From assembly GCA_900551975.1 (NCBI GenBank), contig URYA01000105.1, positions 1 to 6,018 on the forward strand: a stretch of 6,018 bases of DNA, read 5' to 3'. Below, piece after piece: positions 1-5,805 of the stretch. The position numbers were made by a program, and so were the translations under genes. This DNA comes from an uncultured Collinsella sp. GTDB lineage: Bacteria > Actinomycetota > Coriobacteriia > Coriobacteriales > Coriobacteriaceae. Numbering within the stretch: position 1 is the first letter of the stretch; each line of letters begins with the position of its first letter. The notes under the pieces were generated by a model. That model had not been told where the DNA came from. It did not search any database and saw only the letters and a list, made by a program, of their open reading frames with translations.

Positions 1-1378
1 GAACCAAAAGAGCTTCGCGCTCGTTGGGGATGTTGTCCTCGATAACGGCATCGAGGGCAGCGTTGAGTAGTTGGCCTAGCTCAGGCCCCGGCTTCACACC
101 GGCACGGATCAGGTCGCCGCCGTTGATGGCGAGCATCTTGAGCGTATAGGGCTCCCCCGCCTTCAGCAGCTCGTGCGCCATCGCGCGCATCTCCTCAATC
201 GTCTCAACGTAATAGAAGCACGACGGGGCCTTGCCGAGCGTGTCGGCACGCTTAAGATCCATGAGCTCGTCCATCAAACGCGGCGTGTCGACGCCCTCGC
301 CCGAAAGCGCGCGCATCATATTGAGCAGGCAGGAGCGCTCGGGGCGCAGCGGCTTGTCGTGATATTTGATGAGCAGGCACACGTCGCGCACCAGGTCGTG
401 CGAGAGCGCCAGGCGATCCATAATGACGCGTGCTTTCTTGGCGCCGAGCTCGGGATGACCGTAGAAGTGTCCGCTGCCGGCGTGATCGACCGTGAAACAA
501 TCGGGCTTGGACACATCGTGCAAAAACGCCGCCCACATAAGGCTCGACGAGGGCGCGACGCCGTCGCACAGCGCAAGCTCCCCTGCCACCGTCAGCACAC
601 GGGCGATATGCTCGTAAACGTTAAACGCATGATAGACACTTCGCTGATCAAAGCCGTGACCCGCTGCCAGCTCAGGCACAGAGGCACAGATGAGCTCGGG
701 GTAGCGCAGCATCGCGTCTCCCCCATGACCGGTCGAAAGAATGCCCTCAAGCTCAATACCCACACGCTCGCGCGCCACGGCGTCGAGCAGCGGCGCGCAC
801 TCGGCAAGCGCGCGCTTAGTCTCGGGCTCAATCATAAAGTCCAGGCGGCAGGCAAAGCGCACCGCACGCAACATGCGCAGGGCGTCCTCGTTAAAGCGAC
901 GCTTGGGATCGCCGACAGCGCGAATCAGCTTGCGCTCCAAGTCACCCTGGCCGTCGTAGCGGTCGACAAGCCCGCGCTCGGGATGCCATGCCATAGCGTT
1001 GACGGTAAAGTCGCGGCGCGCCAGATCGTCCTCGAGCGAGGCGGCACGCTCCACACTCTGGGGATGGCGACCATCGGTGTAAAAGCCATCCAGACGGTAC
1101 GTGGTGACCTCGATACGCTCGCAATCGGAAATAGCCGTGATTCCGCCAAATTTAATGCCCGACTCCACGACCGCGATACCAGCGGCCTCGAGCGCCACCT
1201 TGGACTCCTGCCACAGGCCGCTACAGCACATATCAACATCGTGGCTGGGGCAACCCATCAGGGCGTCGCGCACCCAACCGCCCACGTACCAAGCCTCAAG
1301 ACCAGCCGCCTCAAGCGCGCGCAGGACGCGCAGGGACGCATCGGACGGTTGAGTACCGTTGAGCGAAACATTGCACAT
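1..1378 (-). CDS. cca: CCA tRNA nucleotidyltransferase with HD domain (3' end cut by window edge)
   Basis: Adds or repairs the 3' CCA end of tRNAs in the cytoplasm using CTP and ATP. The 459 codons visible here are open to the window edge, so the C-terminus is missing. The class II nucleotidyltransferase head is intact: GGWVRD at residues 33-38, the metal-binding pair in HDVD (D47, D49), DGFYTDGRHP near 97-106 (the flexible-loop region), RRDFTVNAM at 121-129, and EDALRMLRAVRF at 164-175. An HD metal-dependent phosphohydrolase-type domain follows, with H250 in YHAFNVYEH and H287-D288 in FLHDVSKP. The ATG at 1378 is chosen because AGGAGG lies 8 bases upstream and GGWVRD falls at the usual distance from the N-terminus. 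A terminator separates it from the kinase upstream, so it is probably transcribed on its own. CCA-adding rather than CC- or A-only activity is assumed from the intact motifs. Confidence 0.95.
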   Translation of the reverse strand, partial: MCNVSLNGTQPSDASLRVLRALEAAGLEAWYVGGWVRDALMGCPSHDVDMCCSGLWQESKVALEAAGIAVVESGIKFGGITAISDCERIEVTTYRLDGFYTDGRHPQSVERAASLEDDLARRDFTVNAMAWHPERGLVDRYDGQGDLERKLIRAVGDPKRRFNEDALRMLRAVRFACRLDFMIEPETKRALAECAPLLDAVARERVGIELEGILSTGHGGDAMLRYPELICASVPELAAGHGFDQRSVYHAFNVYEHIARVLTVAGELALCDGVAPSSSLMWAAFLHDVSKPDCFTVDHAGSGHFYGHPELGAKKARVIMDRLALSHDLVRDVCLLIKYHDKPLRPERSCLLNMMRALSGEGVDTPRLMDELMDLKRADTLGKAPSCFYYVETIEEMRAMAHELLKAGEPYTLKMLAINGGDLIRAGVKPGPELGQLLNAALDAVIEDNIPNEREALLV

Positions 1379-1471
1379 GCCTATGGCCTCCTGCACTTGT
1401 GAGCGTTAATCGATGGTTCTCAAGAAGTCTAACAAGAAACGAGAAAGCGCGCACACGCAATCGCGTCGTCG

Positions 1472-1477
1472 ATTAGA
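1472..1477 (-). promoter_or_regulatory. Possible -10 box for cca
   Basis: On the minus strand TCTAAT matches five of six positions of the bacterial -10 consensus and sits between the upstream kinase terminator and cca. The hexamer 17 bases upstream (GTGGCG) matches the -35 consensus at only three positions. It would give a leader of about 85 bases. The 8-mer AAACGAGA occurs twice on the plus strand nearby (1437-1444 and 1480-1487), with no evident function. Weak call. Confidence 0.2.
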
Positions 1478-1515
1478 TAAAACGAGACAGCAGACGCCAC
1501 ATACGTTCAGCGCAC

Positions 1516-1551
1516 AAAAAACACCCGCCTCGGAGATCCAAAGCGGGTGTT
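1516..1551 (-). terminator. Intrinsic terminator after the second PfkB-family kinase
   Basis: Read on the minus strand, AACACCCGC and GCGGGTGTT (1551-1543 and 1528-1520) form a perfect 9-bp stem with a 14-base loop. The stem is followed at once by a run of T (1521-1516). It begins 22 bases after the stop codon of the kinase gene at 1574. The U-tract is present only for minus-strand transcription, which fits a terminator for that gene and separates it from cca. Confidence 0.9.
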
Positions 1552-1573
1552 CGGCAGCGATTATTCGATGCGG

Positions 1574-2506
1574 CTAGCAGACCTGACGAACTTCGATGTT
1601 CTTCTTGTATTCATCCACCTTGGCAAAGTCGCCCAGGCCCGGGCACTCGACCACGTTGGCGCCAGTGGCCATCGAAAGGCGCAGGGCGTCCTCGACGCGC
1701 TCGGGAGCGTCGTGCCACACAGACAGGAAGGCAGCGAGCGAGGAATCACCGGCGCACACCGTCGACAGCAGCTTGACGTCGAAGGTGCGGTTAGCAAACC
1801 AGATGTGCTCGCCGTTGGAGAAGTACGCGCCGGCGCCACCGAGGGTCAGCAGCACGTTCTTGGCGCCCTTGGCGTGCAGCTCGGCCATCGCGCCCTTGAC
1901 GGACTCGTCGTCGCCACCGCTCACCTTAATGCCAAAGATGTCGAGCAGCTCATCGTCATTGGGCTTGATCAGCAGCGGCTCCATGGCAATGAGGTCTGCC
2001 AGCTGATGGCTCGAGATGTCGAGGACGAACTCGGCCCCCTTGGCCTTGACGCGGCGCAGGACCTCGGCCAAGAAGCCCTCGGAAGTGTTGGGAGGCAGCG
2101 AGCCGCTGATGACTAGGCAGGTCATGTCATCGAGCGAATCGATGAGCTCAAACATCTCCTGCTCGTTGGCCTCGTTGATGGCGGCACCGGCGTTGACCAT
2201 GTTGTACTCGGTGTCGGGGCCGGCGTTGAGGAACACATTGACGCGCGTAATGCCGTCGGTCCACACGGGCTTGACGGGCACGCCCAGGGCCTCGGCGCCC
2301 TTAACGATAAACTCGCCCGAGAAACCGGCGAAAAAGCCCAGGATCGTGGTGTCGACGCCGTAGTGGTCAAGCGTAAACGAGACGTTGAGGCCCTTGCCGT
2401 TGGGCGTGTAGACGGCGTTGCGGGTACGCGTGACGGTGTTGGCAGCAAGACCGTCGCAGGCGATGTTGTAGTCAATGGCGGGATTTGCAGTGAGCGTGTA
2501 AATCAT
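1574..2506 (-). CDS. 1-phosphofructokinase-family hexose kinase (PfkB family), paralog B
   Basis: A 310-residue ribokinase/PfkB-fold sugar kinase of the FruK/LacC/PfkB group. It probably phosphorylates fructose-1-phosphate, tagatose-6-phosphate or fructose-6-phosphate to a bisphosphate with ATP in the cytoplasm. Visible motifs: TANPAID near the N-terminus, NGKGLNV at 36-42 (substrate loop; FruK of E. coli has AGKGINV), WTDGITR at 82-88, SGSLPP at 134-139, KPN at 181-183, TLGGAGA at 221-227, and CAGD at 251-254 with D254 as presumed catalytic base. The family norm at the last motif is GAGD. An in-frame GTG exists at 2521, but its codons overlap the ribosome-binding site GAAAGGA, so the ATG at 2506, six bases after that site, is the better start and gives MIYTLTANPA. 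A strong terminator isolates it from paralog A upstream, so it should have its own promoter. Exact substrate cannot be read from sequence. Confidence 0.9.
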   Translation of the reverse strand: MIYTLTANPAIDYNIACDGLAANTVTRTRNAVYTPNGKGLNVSFTLDHYGVDTTILGFFAGFSGEFIVKGAEALGVPVKPVWTDGITRVNVFLNAGPDTEYNMVNAGAAINEANEQEMFELIDSLDDMTCLVISGSLPPNTSEGFLAEVLRRVKAKGAEFVLDISSHQLADLIAMEPLLIKPNDDELLDIFGIKVSGGDDESVKGAMAELHAKGAKNVLLTLGGAGAYFSNGEHIWFANRTFDVKLLSTVCAGDSSLAAFLSVWHDAPERVEDALRLSMATGANVVECPGLGDFAKVDEYKKNIEVRQVC

Positions 2507-2515
2507 GAATGTTCC

Positions 2516-2541
2516 TTTCACGAAGCACCGTGTTAATGAAA
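2516..2541 (-). promoter_or_regulatory. Operator-like inverted repeat over the predicted start of transcription of paralog B
   Basis: TTTCA (2516-2520) and TGAAA (2537-2541) are inverted arms 16 bases apart. Inside them CACG and CGTG (2532-2529 and 2522-2519 on the minus strand) form a second inverted pair around a 6-base centre. The element touches the -10 box on one side and the ribosome-binding site AAAGGA on the other. It could be a repressor site, or a small leader hairpin that partly covers the ribosome-binding site. Inference from symmetry only. Confidence 0.35.
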
Positions 2542-2569
2542 GTATATTCCACGCATCGGTAAAAGGCTA
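2541..2569 (-). promoter_or_regulatory. Candidate promoter of paralog B
   Basis: On the minus strand TATACT (2546-2541) matches five of six positions of the -10 consensus. At 17 bases upstream, TAGCCT (2569-2564) matches the -35 consensus at only three. Transcription would start near 2534, giving a leader of about 27 bases. The good -10 with a poor -35, together with the phased repeats beside it, would suit an activator-dependent promoter. Confidence 0.45.
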
Positions 2570-2636
2570 GGACAACTCGGTGAACGGTGTGGAAGCGATG
2601 AAGTACGGCGGAACACCTCTCCCCCGTGGCGGAACA
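2551..2636. repeat. 21-bp-phased direct repeats upstream of paralog B
   Basis: Plus-strand blocks 2551-2571 and 2572-2592 match at 13 of 21 positions by hand count, sharing TCGGT followed by purine-A (2556-2562 and 2577-2583). Further upstream of the gene the 9-mer GGCGGAACA occurs twice, at 2607-2615 and 2628-2636, again exactly 21 bp apart. Two helical turns between copies is a spacing typical of tandem protein-binding sites. The first pair flanks the weak -35 position. Confidence 0.35.
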
Positions 2637-2666
2637 AAAAGGCGCCCCAGCCGAAACCGGGGCGCC
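2636..2666 (-). terminator. Strong intrinsic terminator after paralog A
   Basis: On the minus strand GGCGCCCC (2666-2659) and GGGGCGCC (2648-2641) form a perfect 8-bp all-GC stem with a 10-base loop, followed by TTTTT (2640-2636). It begins 28 bases after the stop codon of the kinase ending at 2695. It should end the ptsI-kinase transcript before paralog B. Confidence 0.93.
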
Positions 2667-2694
2667 ACATGCGCACGAATATGTCGCGTTTCGA

Positions 2695-3627
2695 TTACTG
2701 ACGATCGAGCTTGCGGACAGCAACGCGCTTGCTGTACTCGTCGACGTGACCGAAGTCGCCGATGCCGACGGACTCGGCAACGTTGGCGCCGGTGGCCATA
2801 GCGAGCTTCATAGCCTCCTCGACGTTGTCGCGATCCCTGTACCACTTGTGCAGGAACGCAGCGAGGGTGCAGTCGCCGGCGCAGACGGAAGAAACCAGCT
2901 TGATGTTGAACTCACGCTTGGCGTACCAGATGTCCTCGCCGTTGGAGAAGTAAGCGTCGCCGCGGCTACCACGGGTGAGCAGCACGTTCTGAACGCCAGC
3001 GTCGTGAGCCATCTTCATGGCAACGCGGACCTCGTCGTCGGTGTCGACCGGCACGCCGAAGATGGCCTTCATCTCGTGATGGTTCGGCTTGATGAGCAGC
3101 GGCTTCTTGTGAGCGAGCTCCTTGAGCTTGTCGGAGGACAGGTCCAGGACGACGTCGGCGCCACGAGCCTGAGCGTGCTCCATGACCTGAGCCAGGAAGT
3201 CGGGCGTAGCTTTGGGAGGCACGGAGCCGGAAACGATCAGGCACTCAAGATCGCCCGCGGTGTCCAGGATGTTGTAGAGCTCCTCCTGGTGCTGCGGCGT
3301 GATCGGAGCACCCGGGTTCAGGATGCCGTACTCGTGCTGGCCATCGTTGACGTAGGTGTTAATGCGCGTGATACCGTCGGTCCAGACCGGGCGGCAGAGG
3401 CAACCCAGGTTCATGACCTCCTCGACGATGAACTTGCCCGTGAAGCCAGCAAAGAAGCCGAGTGCGACGGTGTCAACGCCCATCTTCTTAAAGGCGAAAG
3501 ACACGTCAAGGCCCTTGCCGTTAGCCGTGTAGCTGGCCGAGCCGGTGCGGACGTTCTCATCGGGCTCGAGCGGAGAGCTCGAAACCGTCATGTCGACAGC
3601 CGGGTTAGCGGTTAGCGTGTAGAACAT
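2695..3627 (-). CDS. 1-phosphofructokinase-family hexose kinase (PfkB family), paralog A, with atypical substrate loop
   Basis: A second 310-residue PfkB-fold kinase, paralogous to the one at 1574-2506; my hand count gives 53 identities over the first 96 aligned residues. Motifs: TANPAVD at the N-terminus, NGKGLDV at 36-42, WTDGITR at 82-88, SGSVPP at 133-138, KPN at 180-182, and CAGD at 249-252 with D252 as presumed catalytic base. Three features are odd. D41 replaces the Asn that family members, including its paralog, carry in the substrate loop. The GAGD motif begins with Cys. The nucleotide-site segment TRGSRGDAY (218-226) is one residue longer than the paralog's. Likely a sugar-phosphate kinase feeding glycolysis, possibly with a changed substrate. 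The ATG at 3627 has AGGGGG 8 bases upstream. It lies 74 bases after ptsI and may share its transcript. Confidence 0.9.
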   Translation of the reverse strand: MFYTLTANPAVDMTVSSSPLEPDENVRTGSASYTANGKGLDVSFAFKKMGVDTVALGFFAGFTGKFIVEEVMNLGCLCRPVWTDGITRINTYVNDGQHEYGILNPGAPITPQHQEELYNILDTAGDLECLIVSGSVPPKATPDFLAQVMEHAQARGADVVLDLSSDKLKELAHKKPLLIKPNHHEMKAIFGVPVDTDDEVRVAMKMAHDAGVQNVLLTRGSRGDAYFSNGEDIWYAKREFNIKLVSSVCAGDCTLAAFLHKWYRDRDNVEEAMKLAMATGANVAESVGIGDFGHVDEYSKRVAVRKLDRQ

Positions 3628-3654
3628 TTACAGTACCCCCTGTATATGTGAGGG

Positions 3655-3684
3655 CCGCGTGGCCGGCCCATTCCAACCACGCGG
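3655..3684 (-). other. GC-rich intercistronic hairpin without U-tract
   Basis: On the minus strand CCGCGTGG (3684-3677) and CCACGCGG (3662-3655) form a perfect 8-bp stem around a 14-base loop, starting 17 bases after the ptsI stop codon. The bases that follow (CCCTCACA) contain no T-run, so this is not a standard intrinsic terminator. It may protect or end-define the ptsI message, or act as a partial pause site, while letting transcription pass into the kinase gene. The loop includes most of the palindrome GGCCGGCC (3661-3668). Confidence 0.6.
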
Positions 3685-3701
3685 TTACCTCTGATACCAA
3701 A

Positions 3702-5405
3702 TTAGCGAGCTGCGGACTCGAGCAGTGCCTTGACCTCGGCTGCGGTGTTGCAGGCGAGCGCCTTCTCGGCGAGCTCGTCGCACTCGGCCTTGGTCCACTG
3801 GCTGATGGTCTTGCGGGCGCGCAGGATCGAAGGAGCGCTCATCGAGAACTCCTCCAGGCCCCAGCTGATCAGCAGCGGCTCGAGCAGCGGATCGGCAGCG
3901 GCCTCGCCGCACATACCGACCATGATGCCGGCCTTCACGCCGCTCTCGATGATGTTCTTGAGCGAGCGGAGCACGGAGGGATAGTAAACCTGGTACAGGT
4001 TGGAGATGGTGTCGTTACCACGGTCGGCGCACATGGTATAGCCGATCAGGTCGTTGGTGCCGATGGAGAAGAAGTCGGCGACCTCGGCAAGACGGTCTGC
4101 GAGCAGCGAAGCGGCAGGCGTCTCGACCATGATGCCGACCTCGATGTTCTCGTTGAACTTGCGACCCTCTTCGGTCAGCTCGGCCTTGCACTGCTCGACG
4201 AGCTCCTTGACAGCCAAGACCTCCTCGACGCAGGTGACGAGCGGGATCATGATCTTGACGTCACCGAAGGCGCTAGCGCGCAGCAGAGCGCGGAGCTGGA
4301 CCTTGTACTGATCGGGATTGGCCAGGCAGTAACGCACGGCGCGGAAGCCCATGAAGGGGTTGTCTTCCTTGACCATATGCAGATACGGAATCTCCTTGTC
4401 GCCACCCACATCGAGCGTGCGGATGATGACCGGAGCACCCTTGAGCGCGCTGGCGACCTTACGGTAGGCGTTGAACTGCTCCTCCTCGGAAGGAAGCTCA
4501 GCAGAGTCCATGAACAGGAACTCGGAGCGGAACAGACCGATGGCCTCGGCGTCGTGATCGAGCGCGTTGGGCACGTCATCGGGGTTACCGATGTTGCAGG
4601 CGATGATCTTCTTGATGCCATCGGCAGTCACGGACGGCTTGCCACGGAAGGCCTCGAGGGCTGCCTTCTCGGCAGCGAAGGCCTCGGCCTTGGCGGTGTA
4701 GGCAGCGAGCGTCTCCTCGTCGGGATCGGCCTCAACGATACCCTTGCCACCGTCGACGACAACGGTCATACCGTTGCGCAGCGCGGTGCAGCTATTGGAA
4801 ACCGAAAGGACAGCCGGGATCTCGAGGGCGCGCGCAATAATCGCGGAGTGCGACGTGCGGCCACCGGTCTCGGTGACGATACCGGCAACGTGGGCCTTAT
4901 CGATCGTGGCGGTCATGGACGGCGTGAGGTCGTGCACGACAACGACGGTGTTCTCAGGCAGGACGGAGAGGTCGACGACCTCCTTGCCCAGCAGCTCGGC
5001 CAGAATACCGGTGCGGATGTCGGCGATGTCGGCCGCGCGCAGACGGAACATCTCGTCGTCCATGGACAGGAACATGTTCTCGAACATGGTCGAGGTGTCC
5101 ATGAGCGCCTGCTCGGCGCAGGTACCGCCGTCAATGGCGGCGTTGATGGCGTCAGTCATGCCCGGGTCCTGAGCCAGGACAATGTGTCCGCTCATGATCT
5201 CGGCCTCGGCCTCGCCCACCGTCTCCTTCATATGGTCGGCCTGAGCCTGGGTCTTCTCGCAGAAGACCGAAAGAGCGGACTGATAGCGCTCCTTCTCTGC
5301 TGCCGAATCAGCAACCTCGTGCGGCTCAAACGTCAAGTCGGGATCGACGGCGACCATGACGGTGCCGATACCGATGCCCTCGGAAGCGTTGACTCCCTGA
5401 TACAT
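3702..5405 (-). CDS. ptsI: Phosphoenolpyruvate-protein phosphotransferase, enzyme I of the PTS
   Basis: Cytoplasmic enzyme I: it autophosphorylates on His with phosphoenolpyruvate and passes the phosphate to HPr, the first step for all PTS sugars. 567 residues from the chosen start, normal for the family. The N-terminal part (about 1-250) holds the HPr-binding helices and the phosphohistidine domain with GGRTSHSAI at 181-189; H186 is the phosphorylated residue. The C-terminal TIM-barrel part has LFRSEFLFMD at 291-300 (R293), RTLDVGGDK at 329-337 (R329), E428 in VETP, TNDL at 450-453 and the catalytic Cys C499 in GMCGE. The usual TNDLTQYT reads TNDLIGYT here, and LYQP reads LYQV. Starts at 5405 and 5411 (two residues longer) are both compatible with the ribosome-binding site GGAGAGAGGA; upstream codons to 5459 are unlikely to be used. 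It lies downstream of ptsH behind a terminator-like hairpin. Confidence 0.97.
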   Translation of the reverse strand: MYQGVNASEGIGIGTVMVAVDPDLTFEPHEVADSAAEKERYQSALSVFCEKTQAQADHMKETVGEAEAEIMSGHIVLAQDPGMTDAINAAIDGGTCAEQALMDTSTMFENMFLSMDDEMFRLRAADIADIRTGILAELLGKEVVDLSVLPENTVVVVHDLTPSMTATIDKAHVAGIVTETGGRTSHSAIIARALEIPAVLSVSNSCTALRNGMTVVVDGGKGIVEADPDEETLAAYTAKAEAFAAEKAALEAFRGKPSVTADGIKKIIACNIGNPDDVPNALDHDAEAIGLFRSEFLFMDSAELPSEEEQFNAYRKVASALKGAPVIIRTLDVGGDKEIPYLHMVKEDNPFMGFRAVRYCLANPDQYKVQLRALLRASAFGDVKIMIPLVTCVEEVLAVKELVEQCKAELTEEGRKFNENIEVGIMVETPAASLLADRLAEVADFFSIGTNDLIGYTMCADRGNDTISNLYQVYYPSVLRSLKNIIESGVKAGIMVGMCGEAAADPLLEPLLISWGLEEFSMSAPSILRARKTISQWTKAECDELAEKALACNTAAEVKALLESAAR

Positions 5406-5411
5406 TCCCAT

Positions 5412-5421
5412 TCCTCTCTCC
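5412..5421 (-). promoter_or_regulatory. Ribosome-binding site of ptsI (start ambiguous)
   Basis: GGAGAGAGGA on the minus strand directly abuts an ATG at 5411. A second in-frame ATG follows at 5405. The GGAG core is 6 bases from the first, and the AGGA core is 6 bases from the second, so either can serve. This purine tract overlaps codons of any longer N-terminus, which argues against the start at 5459. Confidence 0.7.
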
Positions 5422-5430
5422 GTGTCATGT

Positions 5431-5459
5431 GATAAAGCGTTTTGCCATATCCATGACAA
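5431..5459 (-). promoter_or_regulatory. Possible ptsI promoter just after the ptsH-ptsI hairpin
   Basis: On the minus strand TTGTCA (5459-5454) matches five of six -35 positions. It is followed after 17 bases by TTTATC (5436-5431), which matches only three -10 positions. Transcription would start near 5424 with a very short leader. The -35 box reuses the T-tract of the preceding hairpin. It would explain how ptsI is expressed if the hairpin terminates fully. Confidence 0.2.
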
Positions 5460-5493
5460 AAGAGCGCAGCTACCTTAGAACAGGTCACTGCGC
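5457..5493 (-). terminator. Terminator or attenuator between ptsH and ptsI
   Basis: On the minus strand the arms 5493-5482 and 5475-5464 pair over 12 positions: ten Watson-Crick, one wobble and one mismatch. The outer GCGCAG/CTGCGC is perfect and the loop is 6 bases. TCTTTT follows immediately (5463-5458). It begins 45 bases after the ptsH stop codon. The shape is that of an intrinsic terminator with a slightly interrupted U-tract, so partial read-through into ptsI is plausible and would give more HPr than enzyme I. Confidence 0.75.
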
Positions 5494-5538
5494 CCCCAAA
5501 TATGAACTTAGTTGTTCAACATGCGACCCGTTTGAGTT

Positions 5539-5802
5539 CTACTCGCCAAGACCGCTCTTGATGAGCTCGATGGCAGCAGCCAGAGCCTCGGCCTCATCGG
5601 CGCCGTCGCACTTGACCTCGACCTCGGTACCGCAGGGGATACCAGCAGCCATGAGGGCCATCGGGGACTTGCCGTTGACCTCCTTCTCGGGGGTGACGAC
5701 CGTCACGTCACAGGCGTACTTGCCCATGGTGGAGGCGAACAGACCAGCCGGACGCATGTGCAGACCCTGAGGATTAACGAGGGTAGCCTTCTCAGAAACC
5801 AT
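5539..5802 (-). CDS. ptsH: Phosphocarrier protein HPr
   Basis: Small cytoplasmic phosphocarrier that takes phosphate from enzyme I on His15 and gives it to PTS permease domains. 87 residues, the usual length for HPr. The active-site segment is NPQGLHMRPAG at 10-20, with H15 and the supporting R17. The second landmark, GKSPMALM at 44-51, places a Ser at position 46, the residue phosphorylated by HPr kinase in Firmicutes. However, the next residue is Pro47 where Firmicutes HPr has a hydrophobic Ile, so regulation through Ser46 is uncertain. The ATG at 5802 has AAGGAG 6 bases upstream; an earlier in-frame ATG at 5859 would add 19 residues unlike any HPr and is rejected. It is the first gene of the set, and its ribosome-binding site lies in a leader able to form alternative structures. 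Confidence 0.97.
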   Translation of the reverse strand: MVSEKATLVNPQGLHMRPAGLFASTMGKYACDVTVVTPEKEVNGKSPMALMAAGIPCGTEVEVKCDGADEAEALAAAIELIKSGLGE

Positions 5803-5805
5803 AAT

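Noticed and set aside
173..3615. Other long plus-strand open frames (173-1402, 1547-2116, 2626-3615)
   Set aside because: Each mirrors a minus-strand gene with intact family motifs (cca and the two kinases), and none shows a domain of its own.
3648..5432. Long open frame of 594 codons on the plus strand
   Set aside because: It lies exactly antisense to ptsI, whose catalytic motifs are unmistakable. Its translation is low-complexity (rich in Leu, Gly, Asp, Val) with no recognisable domain. Long antisense frames are a by-product of high-GC codon use.
5406..5459. Longer N-terminus for enzyme I (start at 5459)
   Set aside because: The extra 18 residues have no counterpart before the conserved GVNASEGI start of enzyme I, and the ribosome-binding site GGAGAGAGGA would lie within the coding region.
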